In this document: piece after piece, positions 1-8,446 of the stretch
Position numbering within the stretch: the first letter of the stretch is position 1
How the letters are laid out: each line of letters begins with the position of its first letter
DNA from: Clostridiales bacterium
GTDB lineage: Bacteria > Bacillota > Clostridia > Oscillospirales > CAG-272
Direction of reading: 5' to 3'
Assembly: GCA_012800735.1 (NCBI GenBank)
Contig: JAAZIU010000032.1
Span: 1-64,000, forward strand
Length of the DNA stretch: 64,000 nt
Made by a program: the position numbers and the translations under genes
Notes under the pieces: model-generated
The model's input: the letters and a program-made list of their open reading frames with translations, nothing else
What the model was told of the DNA's origin: nothing
Databases searched by the model: none

Positions 1-127
1 CTTCTATTCTTTCAGCGATCTGCAAAAACAGATGAAGAATTATTTATACCGTTCAAACAACATCCCTATGGCGGTGCTTGGTTGGAAAACACCCTCTCAA
101 AAGCATCGCGAACTCGGCGGTCGCTGA
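1..127 (+). pseudogene. C-terminal fragment of a DDE (rve-type) transposase, cut by the window edge
   Basis: From base 2 an open frame of 41 codons ends at TGA 125-127. It reads as the tail of an integrase-core transposase: a YRSNN stretch followed by PMAVLGWKTPSQK, the kind of R/N-rich segment and GWKTP motif seen at the C-terminus of rve-superfamily transposases (IS3/IS481 type). The rest lies outside the window, so I cannot tell whether the gene is whole or already a remnant. A large inverted repeat follows directly at 134-190. Confidence 0.55.
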
Positions 128-133
128 CGCGCC

Positions 134-190
134 GAATTTAGTAATGTTTCCGTTCGGGGCTTCGCCCCTCTCTTCAACATTACTAAATTC
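134..190. terminator. Large inverted repeat after the transposase tail
   Basis: A 15-bp arm at 134-148 is repeated in inverse orientation at 176-190. Inside it sits a second GC-rich hairpin, GGGGC (156-160) and GCCCC (164-168) around a TTC loop. It could be the transposase terminator or part of the insertion sequence end. The remainder of the gene-free stretch up to 437 is AT-rich, and I see nothing else in it except the hairpin at 392-420. Confidence 0.5.
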
Positions 191-391
191 CTTTCTCTAC
201 TTTTTCTTCTCAATTGCTTTTTTTCGGTCTCACATCATTGACAAATGTACATAAAAGCTAATCTTTCTTTTTTTCGGTTTTTGATTTTAAATAATTCACA
301 AAACCACATTAAATCGAAAATTACACTAGTAACACCGGAAAAGTCATTTCAAAATCGAAATATTAATTAGCATGAAAATATATGATATAAA

Positions 392-420
392 AATCAACCG
401 CTCAAAAAGAGCGGTTGATT
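392..420 (-). terminator. Rho-independent terminator of the M23 gene
   Basis: A perfect 12-bp stem (392-403 with 409-420) around a five-base A loop is followed on the minus strand by a run of T. It lies just past the stop codon of the M23 gene. Confidence 0.85.
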
Positions 421-437
421 AAGGATTATTTATACGG

Positions 438-2171
438 TTAATCTGCATTGTCCGGTTCGGCTTCAATCAGATCCGGAGTGGTTGCTTCAGATACCGCTCC
501 CACAGCTGAAACATCTGTCATGGGTATTCCCTTTTCCCAAAGCGGATATGGGCAAACCGGTACTTTGAATACAAATAGCGCCGTATGCAGCATATAGCCT
601 TCGGTACATCCGGTGTTGCCGACAAGACCGACAATATCGCCTTTATTAACGACATCTCCCACGGCGACCGATATGGTACTCAGATGTTCATAAGTGCTCT
701 TGAGTCCCCATCCGTGCTCAACCACAACAATTTTACCGGAAGTTGTAAGTTCTCCTGTATAGATAACTTTTCCGTTGGCAACGGCAAGTACGGAACTGCC
801 GGGAGCCGCAATATAATCGACGCCGGTATGGCGAACGGTTTGACCGGTAGCGGTAATTGTTCTATATAGTCCAAAACCGGTACGGATAATTCCTTCCGGA
901 CTCGCCTCAATGAACGCGCCTTCCCAGTATCTGTTGGGTTCTTTATTATTGAGCGCATCGGACAATGAGTTTTTATATTCCTCGATTGCCGCTTCACTGT
1001 AGGTTGCATTTATCAGCTGTGCGCTGAAATCAAGATTCTGGGCTTTAAATGTCTTTTCGTTTACTACAAGCGTCAGGGTTGTTGAAACTCCGGCAGTAGT
1101 AAATGTCATGTCTATCGCTACATTTTCGTCAGGAATATCGTTGTCAGACATTGCGGCGATTTCCGGAATATTGACATCGACAGGTATCAGCGCCCTTACA
1201 CAGGTGCCGTCTCTGAAGAATACTGGAGTAAAGCCGATATCCGGAGTACTGGCAAACTTTATATTGGCAACTTCAGTTACATTGAAACCCGTTACCGAGA
1301 CAAAATCGCCGGGGAGCACCGAACTTTCTCCGAGATAGAATAACGGTTCGGCGGTAACCTTGGAATTGAAATTATATGTCGCTTCTCCTCGATAGCTGCG
1401 GTCGGAGGTTTCATACCATTTGGCGGTTACAGTTATTGTAGCGTTGTCGTTTTCTTTAAGATTGATATTGCCTATGTTTTCATAGGTGTCGTCAAATACC
1501 GTACTGCCTCCGGAAACAACTTTAACATTAACTGCGTCCGGTTCGACTCCGAAAGTAATACTCATCCGCCCGCCGACAAGCAGGTATGTTTTCATTTCTG
1601 AGGTTGTATTGTCTATATCAGCTGCAGTAATGAAATTGTTGCTGTAGCTGCGGTATTCCCATTTCATTATCCTGGGTTCTATCAGCTGATCATCCATGAT
1701 CATATCCGGCACGACGGAACCTGAATATAAGCTTCTTGCATAAATACAGTCAAGGAACTTTTTAGCGTGATTAGATGAAATCTGAAAGATATTTCCGTCA
1801 CCGTCAATAAACCATGAATTATCTGGCCCGTCGCTGAAATAATAACGATAGATTGATTCACGGTCATAACTGAAGATGTTAGCCTTGAAATATGTATTAA
1901 TATCAATGCCTTCGGGAATCGTAGCCTGAGGAGTGGCTTTCGCGTTCATATCCATAAAAAACGCAAGCATATTTTCTTCGATATTATCTTTAAGTTTTTT
2001 GTCGGTTTTCTCGAATTCGAAGGTCTCATCGTTGAGATCGGTAAGCGTCATTTTATTAACCGATTTGACCTCTACCGGAGCGTTTTGTATTACCTTATAA
2101 TAAGCGATGGCTGCATATGTTGGAATAAACAGCAACACCAACGCAAGTATGGCAAAAATCCTTTTTTTCAT
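438..2171 (-). CDS. M23 (LytM) family cell-envelope protein, possibly catalytically altered
   Basis: This 577-residue protein has an N-terminal membrane anchor or uncleaved signal (about residues 5-24), a long extracytoplasmic region with beta-sandwich-like stretches, and a C-terminal LytM/M23 domain (about 425-540). M23 enzymes cut peptidoglycan peptides using a zinc ion. The zinc ligands H448 and D452 (HTGVD) and H529 are present, as is the catalytic H496 (YEHLS). However, the usual HxH pair reads MLH (527-529), so the first histidine of that motif is a methionine. It may therefore be a binding or scaffolding LytM protein, as known for some SpoIIQ-like proteins. The start is set by AAAGGAG just upstream. 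It is the second gene after the membrane protein at 2224-3108. Confidence 0.85.
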   Translation of the reverse strand: MKKRIFAILALVLLFIPTYAAIAYYKVIQNAPVEVKSVNKMTLTDLNDETFEFEKTDKKLKDNIEENMLAFFMDMNAKATPQATIPEGIDINTYFKANIFSYDRESIYRYYFSDGPDNSWFIDGDGNIFQISSNHAKKFLDCIYARSLYSGSVVPDMIMDDQLIEPRIMKWEYRSYSNNFITAADIDNTTSEMKTYLLVGGRMSITFGVEPDAVNVKVVSGGSTVFDDTYENIGNINLKENDNATITVTAKWYETSDRSYRGEATYNFNSKVTAEPLFYLGESSVLPGDFVSVTGFNVTEVANIKFASTPDIGFTPVFFRDGTCVRALIPVDVNIPEIAAMSDNDIPDENVAIDMTFTTAGVSTTLTLVVNEKTFKAQNLDFSAQLINATYSEAAIEEYKNSLSDALNNKEPNRYWEGAFIEASPEGIIRTGFGLYRTITATGQTVRHTGVDYIAAPGSSVLAVANGKVIYTGELTTSGKIVVVEHGWGLKSTYEHLSTISVAVGDVVNKGDIVGLVGNTGCTEGYMLHTALFVFKVPVCPYPLWEKGIPMTDVSAVGAVSEATTPDLIEAEPDNAD

Positions 2172-2223
2172 TTTGTTTCGGCGCTCCTTTCGGACTAATT
2201 TTTCTGTTTTTGGCGCGTTGGTT

Positions 2224-3108
2224 TTAAGCGTTTTGATTGTTTTGAATTGATGATTGCTTGTCTTCGTTGTTTTCCTCTGCCGGCTTTGTATTACCTACAG
2301 CCTTTATTTTTATATATGCCAATGTCTTTCCGGCAACATAAAAGGTAAAGGTTAATCCCGCCAGATAAAGAAGGGTGTCAGATGTAATTTTCATCTTTCC
2401 AATAAAGCTGAAAACAGATAAAGGAATAAAAGACATTGAGCAGAGAATCAAAGCTGCGCCGGCTGATGCGATATATCTTGACGGCATTGGACTGCCGAGC
2501 AGAAATCGTACCTCATATAACATATAATTCATTGCGGACAGCAGAGCAATCATTCCGATTATTCTCGGCGGGGAATTTAGAGGAGTGTCAATACTGAAAT
2601 ATGTATCAAATACCATCAGAGCCAAAAATGCGATGAAAAAGTAAATGAAAATTGTGTTTTTTCGCTTTAAAGGTTCTTTCGATACTGAGGTGATTATAAA
2701 ATAAATTCCGCCTAATATGGCAAGAGGGGCTGCGATAAATCCCCAGACATTATATTTGATTCTGAATATATAGCTTCCTGACAGCGCTTCGTATAAACGA
2801 TACAAGCCAAAAGCTGACATCAAGAAACCCGTCATAAGAGAAAAGAAGGCAGTAAACTGGTCGGGCTTATTTTGAACAGATGAAAGCTTGTTATTTTTAA
2901 GAACAGTAAAGGCGGATATAACGAGAACAACCGAAACGGCGGTAGTTATATGAAGTATAGTTGCCGGGAGAGAATATTCGCGGGAGAAATAATGCACATC
3001 CCAGTCATATCCGCGGAGCATTAAAATAATATCGACACTGGTTAAAATTATAGCAATAACACAAGCCAGACAGATATAAACTGCGGCTTTTTTTGACGAA
3101 AAAGACAT
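2224..3108 (-). CDS. Polytopic membrane protein of unknown function
   Basis: The 294-residue protein is almost entirely hydrophobic, with about eight likely transmembrane segments (first near residues 9-30, then near 47-68, 84-104, 120-142, 150-172, 180-200, 210-235 and 240-265) and a short polar, glutamine/asparagine-rich tail. I recognise no family motif and assign no function. It is the first gene of a two-gene unit: a near-perfect promoter lies upstream, and the M23 gene starts 52 bp after its stop, so the two probably act in the same envelope process. Confidence 0.75.
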   Translation of the reverse strand: MSFSSKKAAVYICLACVIAIILTSVDIILMLRGYDWDVHYFSREYSLPATILHITTAVSVVLVISAFTVLKNNKLSSVQNKPDQFTAFFSLMTGFLMSAFGLYRLYEALSGSYIFRIKYNVWGFIAAPLAILGGIYFIITSVSKEPLKRKNTIFIYFFIAFLALMVFDTYFSIDTPLNSPPRIIGMIALLSAMNYMLYEVRFLLGSPMPSRYIASAGAALILCSMSFIPLSVFSFIGKMKITSDTLLYLAGLTFTFYVAGKTLAYIKIKAVGNTKPAEENNEDKQSSIQNNQNA

Positions 3109-3173
3109 GTGAGGCGGATCCTTCTTATATAAATACAGTTATAAGCAATGTGACAATAAACATACTTTATATC

Positions 3174-3202
3174 ATTATACACCATAAAAAGTATCTTGTC
3201 AA
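3174..3202 (-). promoter_or_regulatory. Sigma-A promoter for the membrane protein/M23 unit
   Basis: On the minus strand TTGACA (3202-3197) and TATAAT (3179-3174) are separated by exactly 17 bp. Both hexamers match the consensus. Confidence 0.85.
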
Positions 3203-3240
3203 GAATAATAATTTATACCTGGTCAAAAAACCGAAATATG

Positions 3241-3269
3241 TTGCATTACTGTCTGAAATATGCTATAAT
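3241..3269 (+). promoter_or_regulatory. Sigma-A promoter for the Gfo/Idh/MocA gene
   Basis: TTGCAT (3241-3246), a 17-bp spacer and TATAAT (3264-3269) lie about 60 bp before the start codon. The promoter is divergent from the one at 3174-3202. Confidence 0.8.
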
Positions 3270-3328
3270 TACGTTGCGGTATATATTCGGCGAAGATTTT
3301 TTTGATTTTCAGAAAGAGAGGTATTTTT

Positions 3329-4381
3329 ATGACTGTTAAATTAGGAGTATTAGGATTTGCCCATGGTCATATTATGTCATATGGCAATGAATGGCTAAAC
3401 CATCCGGAGCTTGGAATACAGTTTACCAAGGGCTGGGATTGGAACTCGGCGACAAAGAAGAACTGCTGCGAAAAACTCAAAATGGAAGCTGCCGAGTCTG
3501 TTGAGGAAGTTCTTCAATCCTGCGATGCTGTCGTAATATCCTCGGAAACTGCATTTCATACAAAACTCGTTGAATTGGCGGCAAATGCAAAAAAAGATAT
3601 AATCTGTTATAAACCAATGGCTCTTTCTCTTCTGGAAGCCGATAAGATAGTAGAAGCGGTTGAGCGCAACGGTGTTAGGTTTACTATGGCATATCAGATG
3701 AGATCCGACCCTCAGAATATAAAAATCAAAGAGCTTGTTGACACCGGAGCAATCGGCGATATATATCAATATCGTCGCCGCCACAGCCTTTCGACACATC
3801 TATGGGGGAATTTTGAAGATACCTGGCATAATGACAAAGCAATGAACCGTGATATCTTCGCAGATGACAGTTCCCATCCGATAGATATGTTGAACTGGAT
3901 TTTTGGTGTTCCGGAAACGGTAAGCTGCGAACTGACGACTATGTCGAATCCAAAGGTGAAAAACGACGGCGGCGCAGCATTGTTTAAATACAAGAATGGA
4001 ATGCTTGCGACAATCAGCTGTAATTTTGCTTCCTGCACAACAGAGCCTACTACTGAGGTTTACGGTTCAAACGGAACAATTTTACAATATTACGGCGACG
4101 GTGTTTCCTGTCACAACCTTACCCGCAGCGGTCCCGGACTTAAATGGCACATAAACGGCGACAAAGATTGGACTGTTTCTGACATTGATTCCCCTTCCGG
4201 TCACGGGTGGAGAATCGCAAATCAATACATTGGTCTCGGCGAATTTTTAAGAGGTGAAAGAGGCCCTCTCTGCTCGGTATATGAAGGCCGCGATTCGCTT
4301 CGTATGGTACTTGCCTGTTACTTGTCAAACAACGAAGGGCGTAGAGTCAGGATAGATGATCCCGCCATATATAATATCTGA
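3329..4381 (+). CDS. Gfo/Idh/MocA family NAD(P)-dependent oxidoreductase
   Basis: Family members oxidise or reduce sugars, inositols and sugar derivatives with NAD(P). The N-terminal Rossmann fold opens with a glycine-rich GVLGFAHGH stretch, and a YKPMAL motif stands at the position of the usual EKP, whose lysine takes part in catalysis. The C-terminal alpha/beta domain contains DDSSHPIDMLNW, with the histidine expected near the active site. The start is the ATG at 3329, about 9 bp after AGAGAGG; an earlier in-frame ATG at 3302 has no ribosome site. It is transcribed alone between its own promoter and a terminator, so the substrate cannot be inferred. Confidence 0.88.
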   Translation: MTVKLGVLGFAHGHIMSYGNEWLNHPELGIQFTKGWDWNSATKKNCCEKLKMEAAESVEEVLQSCDAVVISSETAFHTKLVELAANAKKDIICYKPMALSLLEADKIVEAVERNGVRFTMAYQMRSDPQNIKIKELVDTGAIGDIYQYRRRHSLSTHLWGNFEDTWHNDKAMNRDIFADDSSHPIDMLNWIFGVPETVSCELTTMSNPKVKNDGGAALFKYKNGMLATISCNFASCTTEPTTEVYGSNGTILQYYGDGVSCHNLTRSGPGLKWHINGDKDWTVSDIDSPSGHGWRIANQYIGLGEFLRGERGPLCSVYEGRDSLRMVLACYLSNNEGRRVRIDDPAIYNI

Positions 4382-4392
4382 TAATGTATCGA

Positions 4393-4433
4393 ACCGGAGA
4401 AGCAACGATTGTTTTACTTCTCCGGTTTTTAAT
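4393..4433 (+). terminator. Terminator of the Gfo/Idh/MocA gene
   Basis: A 10-bp perfect stem (4393-4402 with 4417-4426) is followed by a T run. Confidence 0.85.
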
Positions 4434-4472
4434 AAAAAAATAATAATTCACACTTTGTTTAGAACATCTTGG

Positions 4473-4501
4473 TTGTCATTATCTTTACAATATGCTACAA
4501 T
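4473..4501 (+). promoter_or_regulatory. Promoter of tRNA-Ser
   Basis: TTGTCA (4473-4478), a 17-bp spacer and TACAAT (4496-4501) end 14 bp before the mature tRNA. Confidence 0.75.
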
Positions 4502-4515
4502 ATAATGCGTGCTTT

Positions 4516-4609
4516 GGAGAAGTACTCAAGAGGCCGAAGAGGCGCCCCTGCTAAGGGTGTAGGTCGGACTATAACCGGCGCGAGAGTTCAAATCTCTCCT
4601 TCTCCGCCA
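4516..4609 (+). tRNA. tRNA-Ser (anticodon GCU), with encoded CCA
   Basis: The acceptor stem GGAGAAG (from 4516) pairs with CTTCTCC (4599-4605). The anticodon stem (4543-4547 with 4555-4559) presents GCT at 4550-4552 in a CTGCTAA loop. The long variable arm is typical of a class II serine tRNA reading AGC/AGU. The T arm reads GAGAG, TTCAAAT, CTCTC. Discriminator G is followed by a genomically encoded CCA (4607-4609). It has its own promoter and terminator. Confidence 0.95.
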
Positions 4610-4610
4610 C

Positions 4611-4643
4611 AAAAGAGCTGTTTATAAAGACAGCTCTTTTTTG
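4611..4643 (+). terminator. Terminator of tRNA-Ser
   Basis: The stem AAAAGAGCTGT pairs with ACAGCTCTTTT and ends in a T run directly after the tRNA. Confidence 0.85.
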
Positions 4644-4669
4644 TTGAATATAATTGAATATAACAGAAA

Positions 4670-4700
4670 AACTGACTTCACCTAAATAGTGAGGTCAGTT
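4670..4700 (-). terminator. Terminator of the rpmH-jag operon
   Basis: The arms 4670-4681 and 4689-4700 form a 12-bp stem containing one G-T pair, 25 bp beyond the jag stop codon. Confidence 0.7.
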
Positions 4701-4724
4701 ATATCAAAACAAGTAAAATAATTA

Positions 4725-5972
4725 TTATTTTATGTCAAAGTCATCGCTTGAAGCGTTGGCATTTAATATGATGGGCGCATTGTCTACCACAGCCTGAGTT
4801 TTGATCTTCGGCTTTTCCTCAACGGAACTCTCCTTGGGAGTTTCGCTTTTGAAACTGGCTATTGTTTTTGCGATCAAATCTTCTGTCTTATTTTTTCTCG
4901 GAGGACGAGAACCGCTGCCGGCTGAACTGTTGCGTCTGTCAGGTCGCCTACTATCTTCCCTTCGGCTTCCATCTCTTCTTTCTCCGCGTTCACGACGTTC
5001 TCCTCTGCTTGAATCGCGGGAAACTTCCTCTTCTTTAGCATCTGAAGTCTCCGGGCGTCTGTTGCGGCGGCGATTTTTCTGGGCATTAAGAACAGCAAGA
5101 GCCTCTGTTCTGCCTGCATCATCCGATACGCTTTCACTTTCAGAAATCGTATCATTGCCCGGTTGTTCGCTGGTGCGATTAGATTCAACCTTATTAGATT
5201 TCTTCTTATCACGGCGTTTTTTTCCACTACGTGATTTTGTTTCAGAGCGGCTTCTGCGAGCTGCTCTATCTTTTTCGGCTTGTTCTGATGTTGCCTGAGC
5301 CACCTGAGAAGCTGTCGGCTGACCGTTTTCGGTATAGAAAATCACCACACGACGGCTCGAATCCTGTCCGATCGATACAGTGGAAACATTTGTTATATTT
5401 TGGACCTCTGAGTGAATAATCCTTCTTTCATAAGGGTTCATCGGTTCAAGTGTAATGTTTTTCTTATATTTTCTGACTCGGTTTGCCATGCTGCGGGCTA
5501 ACTGACGAAGTGTTTCTTCACGTTTTGCCCGGTAATTCTCTATATCGACTACAATTCTCGTATAACCATCACCGTTTTCATCTTCGCCGCCGCGGTTAAC
5601 GGCAAGGTTTACAAGGAATTGAAGCGAATCAAGTGTGTCGCCGTGATGGCCGATTAATACTCCTGCTTCTTCACCGGTTATGTTTATCATTCTGTCTCCG
5701 GAGCTTGACAAGGTACGAGAGATCTCAGCCGTAGCATCAATACCCATGTTTGATATAAGCTTTCTTATGAAGCTCAAAGCTTCGTCTTCGGGACCTATTT
5801 GATAAATGACTTTAACCTTTGCCGGGGTTTCACCGAAGCCAAGGAAGCCTCTTTTCGGGGTTTCGATTATCTCATATGTGACGCGATCGGTTGTCGCATT
5901 TAATTTCGCCGCTCCGGCAGAGACAGCGGCTTCGACGGTCTTTCCTTCAGCTATCGTTTCTTTTTTTACCAT
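4725..5972 (-). CDS. jag: Jag/KhpB RNA-binding protein (SpoIIIJ-associated) with a long basic tail
   Basis: Jag (KhpB) is a cytoplasmic RNA-binding protein linked to cell division and elongation in Gram-positive bacteria. The Jag-N domain (about residues 1-58, with GFLGFG), a KH-like domain (about 63-145, with the loop IGHHGDT near 107-113) and an R3H domain (about 150-212, R183 and H187 in the RxxxH position) are all present. Family proteins are usually about 205-270 residues; this one is 415 because of a charged, arginine/serine-rich, probably disordered extension after about residue 217. It follows yidC by 30 bp, the conserved gene order. Confidence 0.93.
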   Translation of the reverse strand: MVKKETIAEGKTVEAAVSAGAAKLNATTDRVTYEIIETPKRGFLGFGETPAKVKVIYQIGPEDEALSFIRKLISNMGIDATAEISRTLSSSGDRMINITGEEAGVLIGHHGDTLDSLQFLVNLAVNRGGEDENGDGYTRIVVDIENYRAKREETLRQLARSMANRVRKYKKNITLEPMNPYERRIIHSEVQNITNVSTVSIGQDSSRRVVIFYTENGQPTASQVAQATSEQAEKDRAARRSRSETKSRSGKKRRDKKKSNKVESNRTSEQPGNDTISESESVSDDAGRTEALAVLNAQKNRRRNRRPETSDAKEEEVSRDSSRGERRERGERRDGSRREDSRRPDRRNSSAGSGSRPPRKNKTEDLIAKTIASFKSETPKESSVEEKPKIKTQAVVDNAPIILNANASSDDFDIK

Positions 5973-6002
5973 AAAAAACCTCTATTATTCTGTGATTGCC
6001 GT

Positions 6003-7127
6003 TTAATCTTCCGATAAATTGTCTACCGATTCTTCTTCCTTTTCTTTCTTGTCATCTGTTTTTTTATCGTCTGCGTTTTTATCTGATTCATCTTTTAGTT
6101 CAGCTTTGGCTATCAGGTTTGACTTTTCTTGTTTGTTCCGATTCTTTTTACGCAGTTCGTCAGGAAAATCATCGTCGTCGATACGATGCAGCGAGCGCGG
6201 CTTGTCAGCAGCCGGAGTTCTTTGAACCTTACCGTTGTATTCTTTCTGAGCCTGCTTTATTTCCTCATCGGTATATTTCGGAATAGGATAAAGTTTTGAA
6301 AGCAGAACCTGTTTTAATGCGTTTAAGATGTTTTGATAAATCCAGTAAAGACCGACAACGGCGGGGACGGTAAAGGTTATCCAGACCGAAATCAACGGCA
6401 TGGTGAAATCCATTATTTTCATAGATTTCATCTGATCTTCGTTTCCCGGAGCCTGATAAGTGAATTTTCTGGTTATCTTCAATGAGGTAAATACGATAAT
6501 AAAAGTCGCAATCGGAATGATCCAAAGCAGAGAGGGCTCTTTTAAAGCAGGTGTCTGTCCGAGGTCGAGATGTCCGAATATGGAACGGAAATCCGGCAGG
6601 CTGTTTTCGGTAAAGCCCTCGGGAAGTATTGACGTAAAGCTCTGGAAATTTTCCCTGATGAATGTGACCATTTTTATCTGGCTCATATTCGCCGCGCCGC
6701 CAAGCTCGGTAATCTTTTCGGTTATTGCGGTTATAACATCGGCGCTGAGCTGGCAAAGATATTTCAGCGGACTTGTTATAACGGAATAAAGTGCCCAGAT
6801 GATAATAAGTTCAACAGCCATAGGAAGACAGCCGCCCATCGGGTTGAATTTCTCCCTCTGGTAAAGCTCCATTACTTCTTGCTGAACTTTTTGTTTTGTC
6901 ACATTGTCTTCACGTCCGGCGTATTTTTGCCGGATAGCCATTTCTTTAGGGCGCAGCTTTGCCTGCATGACCTGATTCTTCTGCTGCTTAATACTGAGCG
7001 GCAGAAGCAGAAGTTTAATCAATACAGCAAAAATCAGCAGTGCAATCGCATAGTTATGCGTAAAGCTGTAGCAGAAACGTACGACATAACCAAAGGGGAC
7101 ACTTATAAAATCAAAAATAGATGACAT
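6003..7127 (-). CDS. yidC: YidC/Oxa1/SpoIIIJ membrane protein insertase
   Basis: YidC inserts and folds membrane proteins with or without the Sec translocon. This Gram-positive-type protein lacks the large periplasmic domain. It has a first membrane segment followed by LIKLLLLPLSIKQ (the positively charged groove residue here is K38), the cytosolic hairpin loop with LRPKEMAIRQKYAG, and four later membrane segments including the NPMGGCLP region. I see no lipoprotein signal. The last 90 residues are a highly charged tail that alternates K/R-rich and D/E-rich blocks. The ATG lies 2 bp after the yidD stop, so translation of the two is probably coupled. Confidence 0.95.
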   Translation of the reverse strand: MSSIFDFISVPFGYVVRFCYSFTHNYAIALLIFAVLIKLLLLPLSIKQQKNQVMQAKLRPKEMAIRQKYAGREDNVTKQKVQQEVMELYQREKFNPMGGCLPMAVELIIIWALYSVITSPLKYLCQLSADVITAITEKITELGGAANMSQIKMVTFIRENFQSFTSILPEGFTENSLPDFRSIFGHLDLGQTPALKEPSLLWIIPIATFIIVFTSLKITRKFTYQAPGNEDQMKSMKIMDFTMPLISVWITFTVPAVVGLYWIYQNILNALKQVLLSKLYPIPKYTDEEIKQAQKEYNGKVQRTPAADKPRSLHRIDDDDFPDELRKKNRNKQEKSNLIAKAELKDESDKNADDKKTDDKKEKEEESVDNLSED

Positions 7128-7129
7128 AT

Positions 7130-7420
7130 TTAATTGCTCTTTTTGTTTTTGTTGTTATTCTTCATAGTATCGCGTTTTAGAAAGGAAATAAGCTTGCCTT
7201 TCAGCCGGTTTTTCGGTACCGGATCGTATCCGCCCCGACCAAAGGGGTTGCAGCGAAGTATCCGCCAGACAGAAAGGCCCGTTCCTGCAATAATTCCCCA
7301 TTCATATAATGCATTGACGGCATATTCGCTGCATGAGGGGGTAAATCTGCAGCAAGCGGGTTTCAGCGGCGAGATATATTTTTGATAAAGCCTGATAATC
7401 CATATTAAGATGTGTTTCAA
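7130..7420 (-). CDS. yidD: YidD membrane protein insertion efficiency factor, TTG start
   Basis: YidD is a small membrane-associated helper of YidC. The diagnostic core is present: [18 protein letters not shown], then [16 protein letters not shown] and [14 protein letters not shown] place the start at the TTG at 7420-7418, because GGAGG lies seven bases upstream and family members begin at this lysine/histidine-isoleucine segment. The frame stays open back to an ATG at 7498, but the added residues are an arginine-rich duplicated YRRRCFL and look like leader sequence. The resulting protein is 96 residues. Confidence 0.92.
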   Translation of the reverse strand: MKHILIWIIRLYQKYISPLKPACCRFTPSCSEYAVNALYEWGIIAGTGLSVWRILRCNPFGRGGYDPVPKNRLKGKLISFLKRDTMKNNNKNKKSN

Positions 7421-7611
7421 GAAACACCTCCGGCGGTATAAAAAACAGCGCCGCCGATATCGATTCAGCAGCGCTGCAAGATACATTTTGAGCGGCAAAG
7501 ACGGCGTCAGTCAAATTAATGCCATTTTCTTCCGCAGCCGCTTTTCAGCCGCGCGTCGCGCGCTGAGATATAAATCGTTCCACTTGGCTTTTAAAGCCAA
7601 TCAATAAATGT

Positions 7612-7995
7612 TTATGATATGGCATCAAACATATCAAGTTTTTTGCAGGCTTTTATCAAATCGTCTTTAATATCTTCAGTCTTTGCAGTCACAGCACTGT
7701 CGCGCGCGACTATTACGACGAGAAAGCCGCATTTAAGCCTGTATTCCATATTAACGAGCCGCCAGCCTTCGCGAATAATCCGCTTAACACGGCTTCTTAC
7801 AACGGCGCCGCCGATTTTTCTGGTTACTGTTATTCCGAGGCGATTAATTTTTATTTTTTCGGGGTTAGATTTTTTTAAAGCTGTCGCTTTTCTGTCCGGT
7901 AATATATAGAAGACAATACATCGCCCTACAAATTTACGCCCGTGTTTGTAGACCTTGGAATACAGATGATTTTCACTGATTGCTACAGGTTTCAA
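7612..7995 (-). CDS. rnpA: Ribonuclease P protein component
   Basis: RnpA binds the catalytic RNase P RNA and helps it recognise pre-tRNA leaders. The protein has the usual size (127 residues) and fold landmarks: an aromatic/basic N-terminal strand near SKVYKHGRKF, the strand RLGITVTRKIGGAVV, and the basic helix VRSRVKRIIREGWR. The hallmark RNR of that helix reads R67-S68-R69. It lies between rpmH and yidD, as expected. About 190 bp separate its stop from the yidD TTG start, longer than in many genomes. Confidence 0.93.
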   Translation of the reverse strand: MKPVAISENHLYSKVYKHGRKFVGRCIVFYILPDRKATALKKSNPEKIKINRLGITVTRKIGGAVVRSRVKRIIREGWRLVNMEYRLKCGFLVVIVARDSAVTAKTEDIKDDLIKACKKLDMFDAIS

Positions 7996-8079
7996 TATCC
8001 TAACCTGTTATGTTGTTCAAACGAATCTAAAATACGATTAATTAATATTCCGCATACAGATTACGGAAGAAAAATCGTA

Positions 8080-8214
8080 TCAGTGGGTAAGACGCTTTCT
8101 GCCCTTTGCGCGTCTTCTTGCAAGCACCTTGCGACCATTGGAAGTTGACATGCGCTTGCGGAAGCCGTGCTCCTTTTTGCGCTGGCGTTTTTTGGGCTGA
8201 TAAGTTCTAAGCAT
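8080..8214 (-). CDS. rpmH: 50S ribosomal protein L34
   Basis: The 44-residue product begins [19 protein letters not shown] and ends in the arginine/lysine-rich GRKRLTH, a clear full-length L34. It is a component of the large ribosomal subunit. It is the first gene of the operon rpmH-rnpA-yidD-yidC-jag, with a consensus promoter 47 bp upstream. Confidence 0.97.
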   Translation of the reverse strand: MLRTYQPKKRQRKKEHGFRKRMSTSNGRKVLARRRAKGRKRLTH

Positions 8215-8260
8215 TTTGATATACCTCTTTATCTAATAGTCATAATAAGCATTATAGAAT

Positions 8261-8289
8261 ATTATACGATATTTAAGCCGGGATGTCAA
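8261..8289 (-). promoter_or_regulatory. Consensus sigma-A promoter of rpmH
   Basis: Perfect TTGACA (8289-8284) and TATAAT (8266-8261) with a 17-bp spacer on the minus strand. No cluster of DnaA boxes or dnaA gene is seen upstream. Confidence 0.9.
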
Positions 8290-8410
8290 GGGAGTGTTCA
8301 AATAATTTACTTTTGTTCACGTTAACTTTATGTTAAGGAAGAAAACCGGCGTATTTTTTACTGTTTTATACATTTTTTATTGTTGTAGTATACAACGGTA
8401 AATCTTACGA

Positions 8411-8446
8411 ATAAAAAATCTGCCGGAAACCAAAAGCTTCCGGCAG
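8411..8446 (-). terminator. Terminator of the HlyD/MacB-like transport operon
   Basis: A 9-bp perfect stem (8420-8428 with 8438-8446) is followed on the minus strand by ATTTTTTATT. It lies 15 bp after the stop of the solute-binding protein gene. Confidence 0.85.

Noticed and set aside
4801..5298. 165-codon frame opposite the jag tail
   Set aside because: It is the low-complexity complement of the arginine/glutamate-rich Jag extension and has no ribosome site.
6265..6756. 163-codon frame inside yidC on the same strand
   Set aside because: It is an out-of-frame shadow of conserved YidC sequence.
7302..7607. Overlapping open frames on both strands between yidD and rnpA
   Set aside because: They have no ribosome site or family resemblance, and their arginine-rich composition follows from the GC-rich duplicated stretch before yidD.
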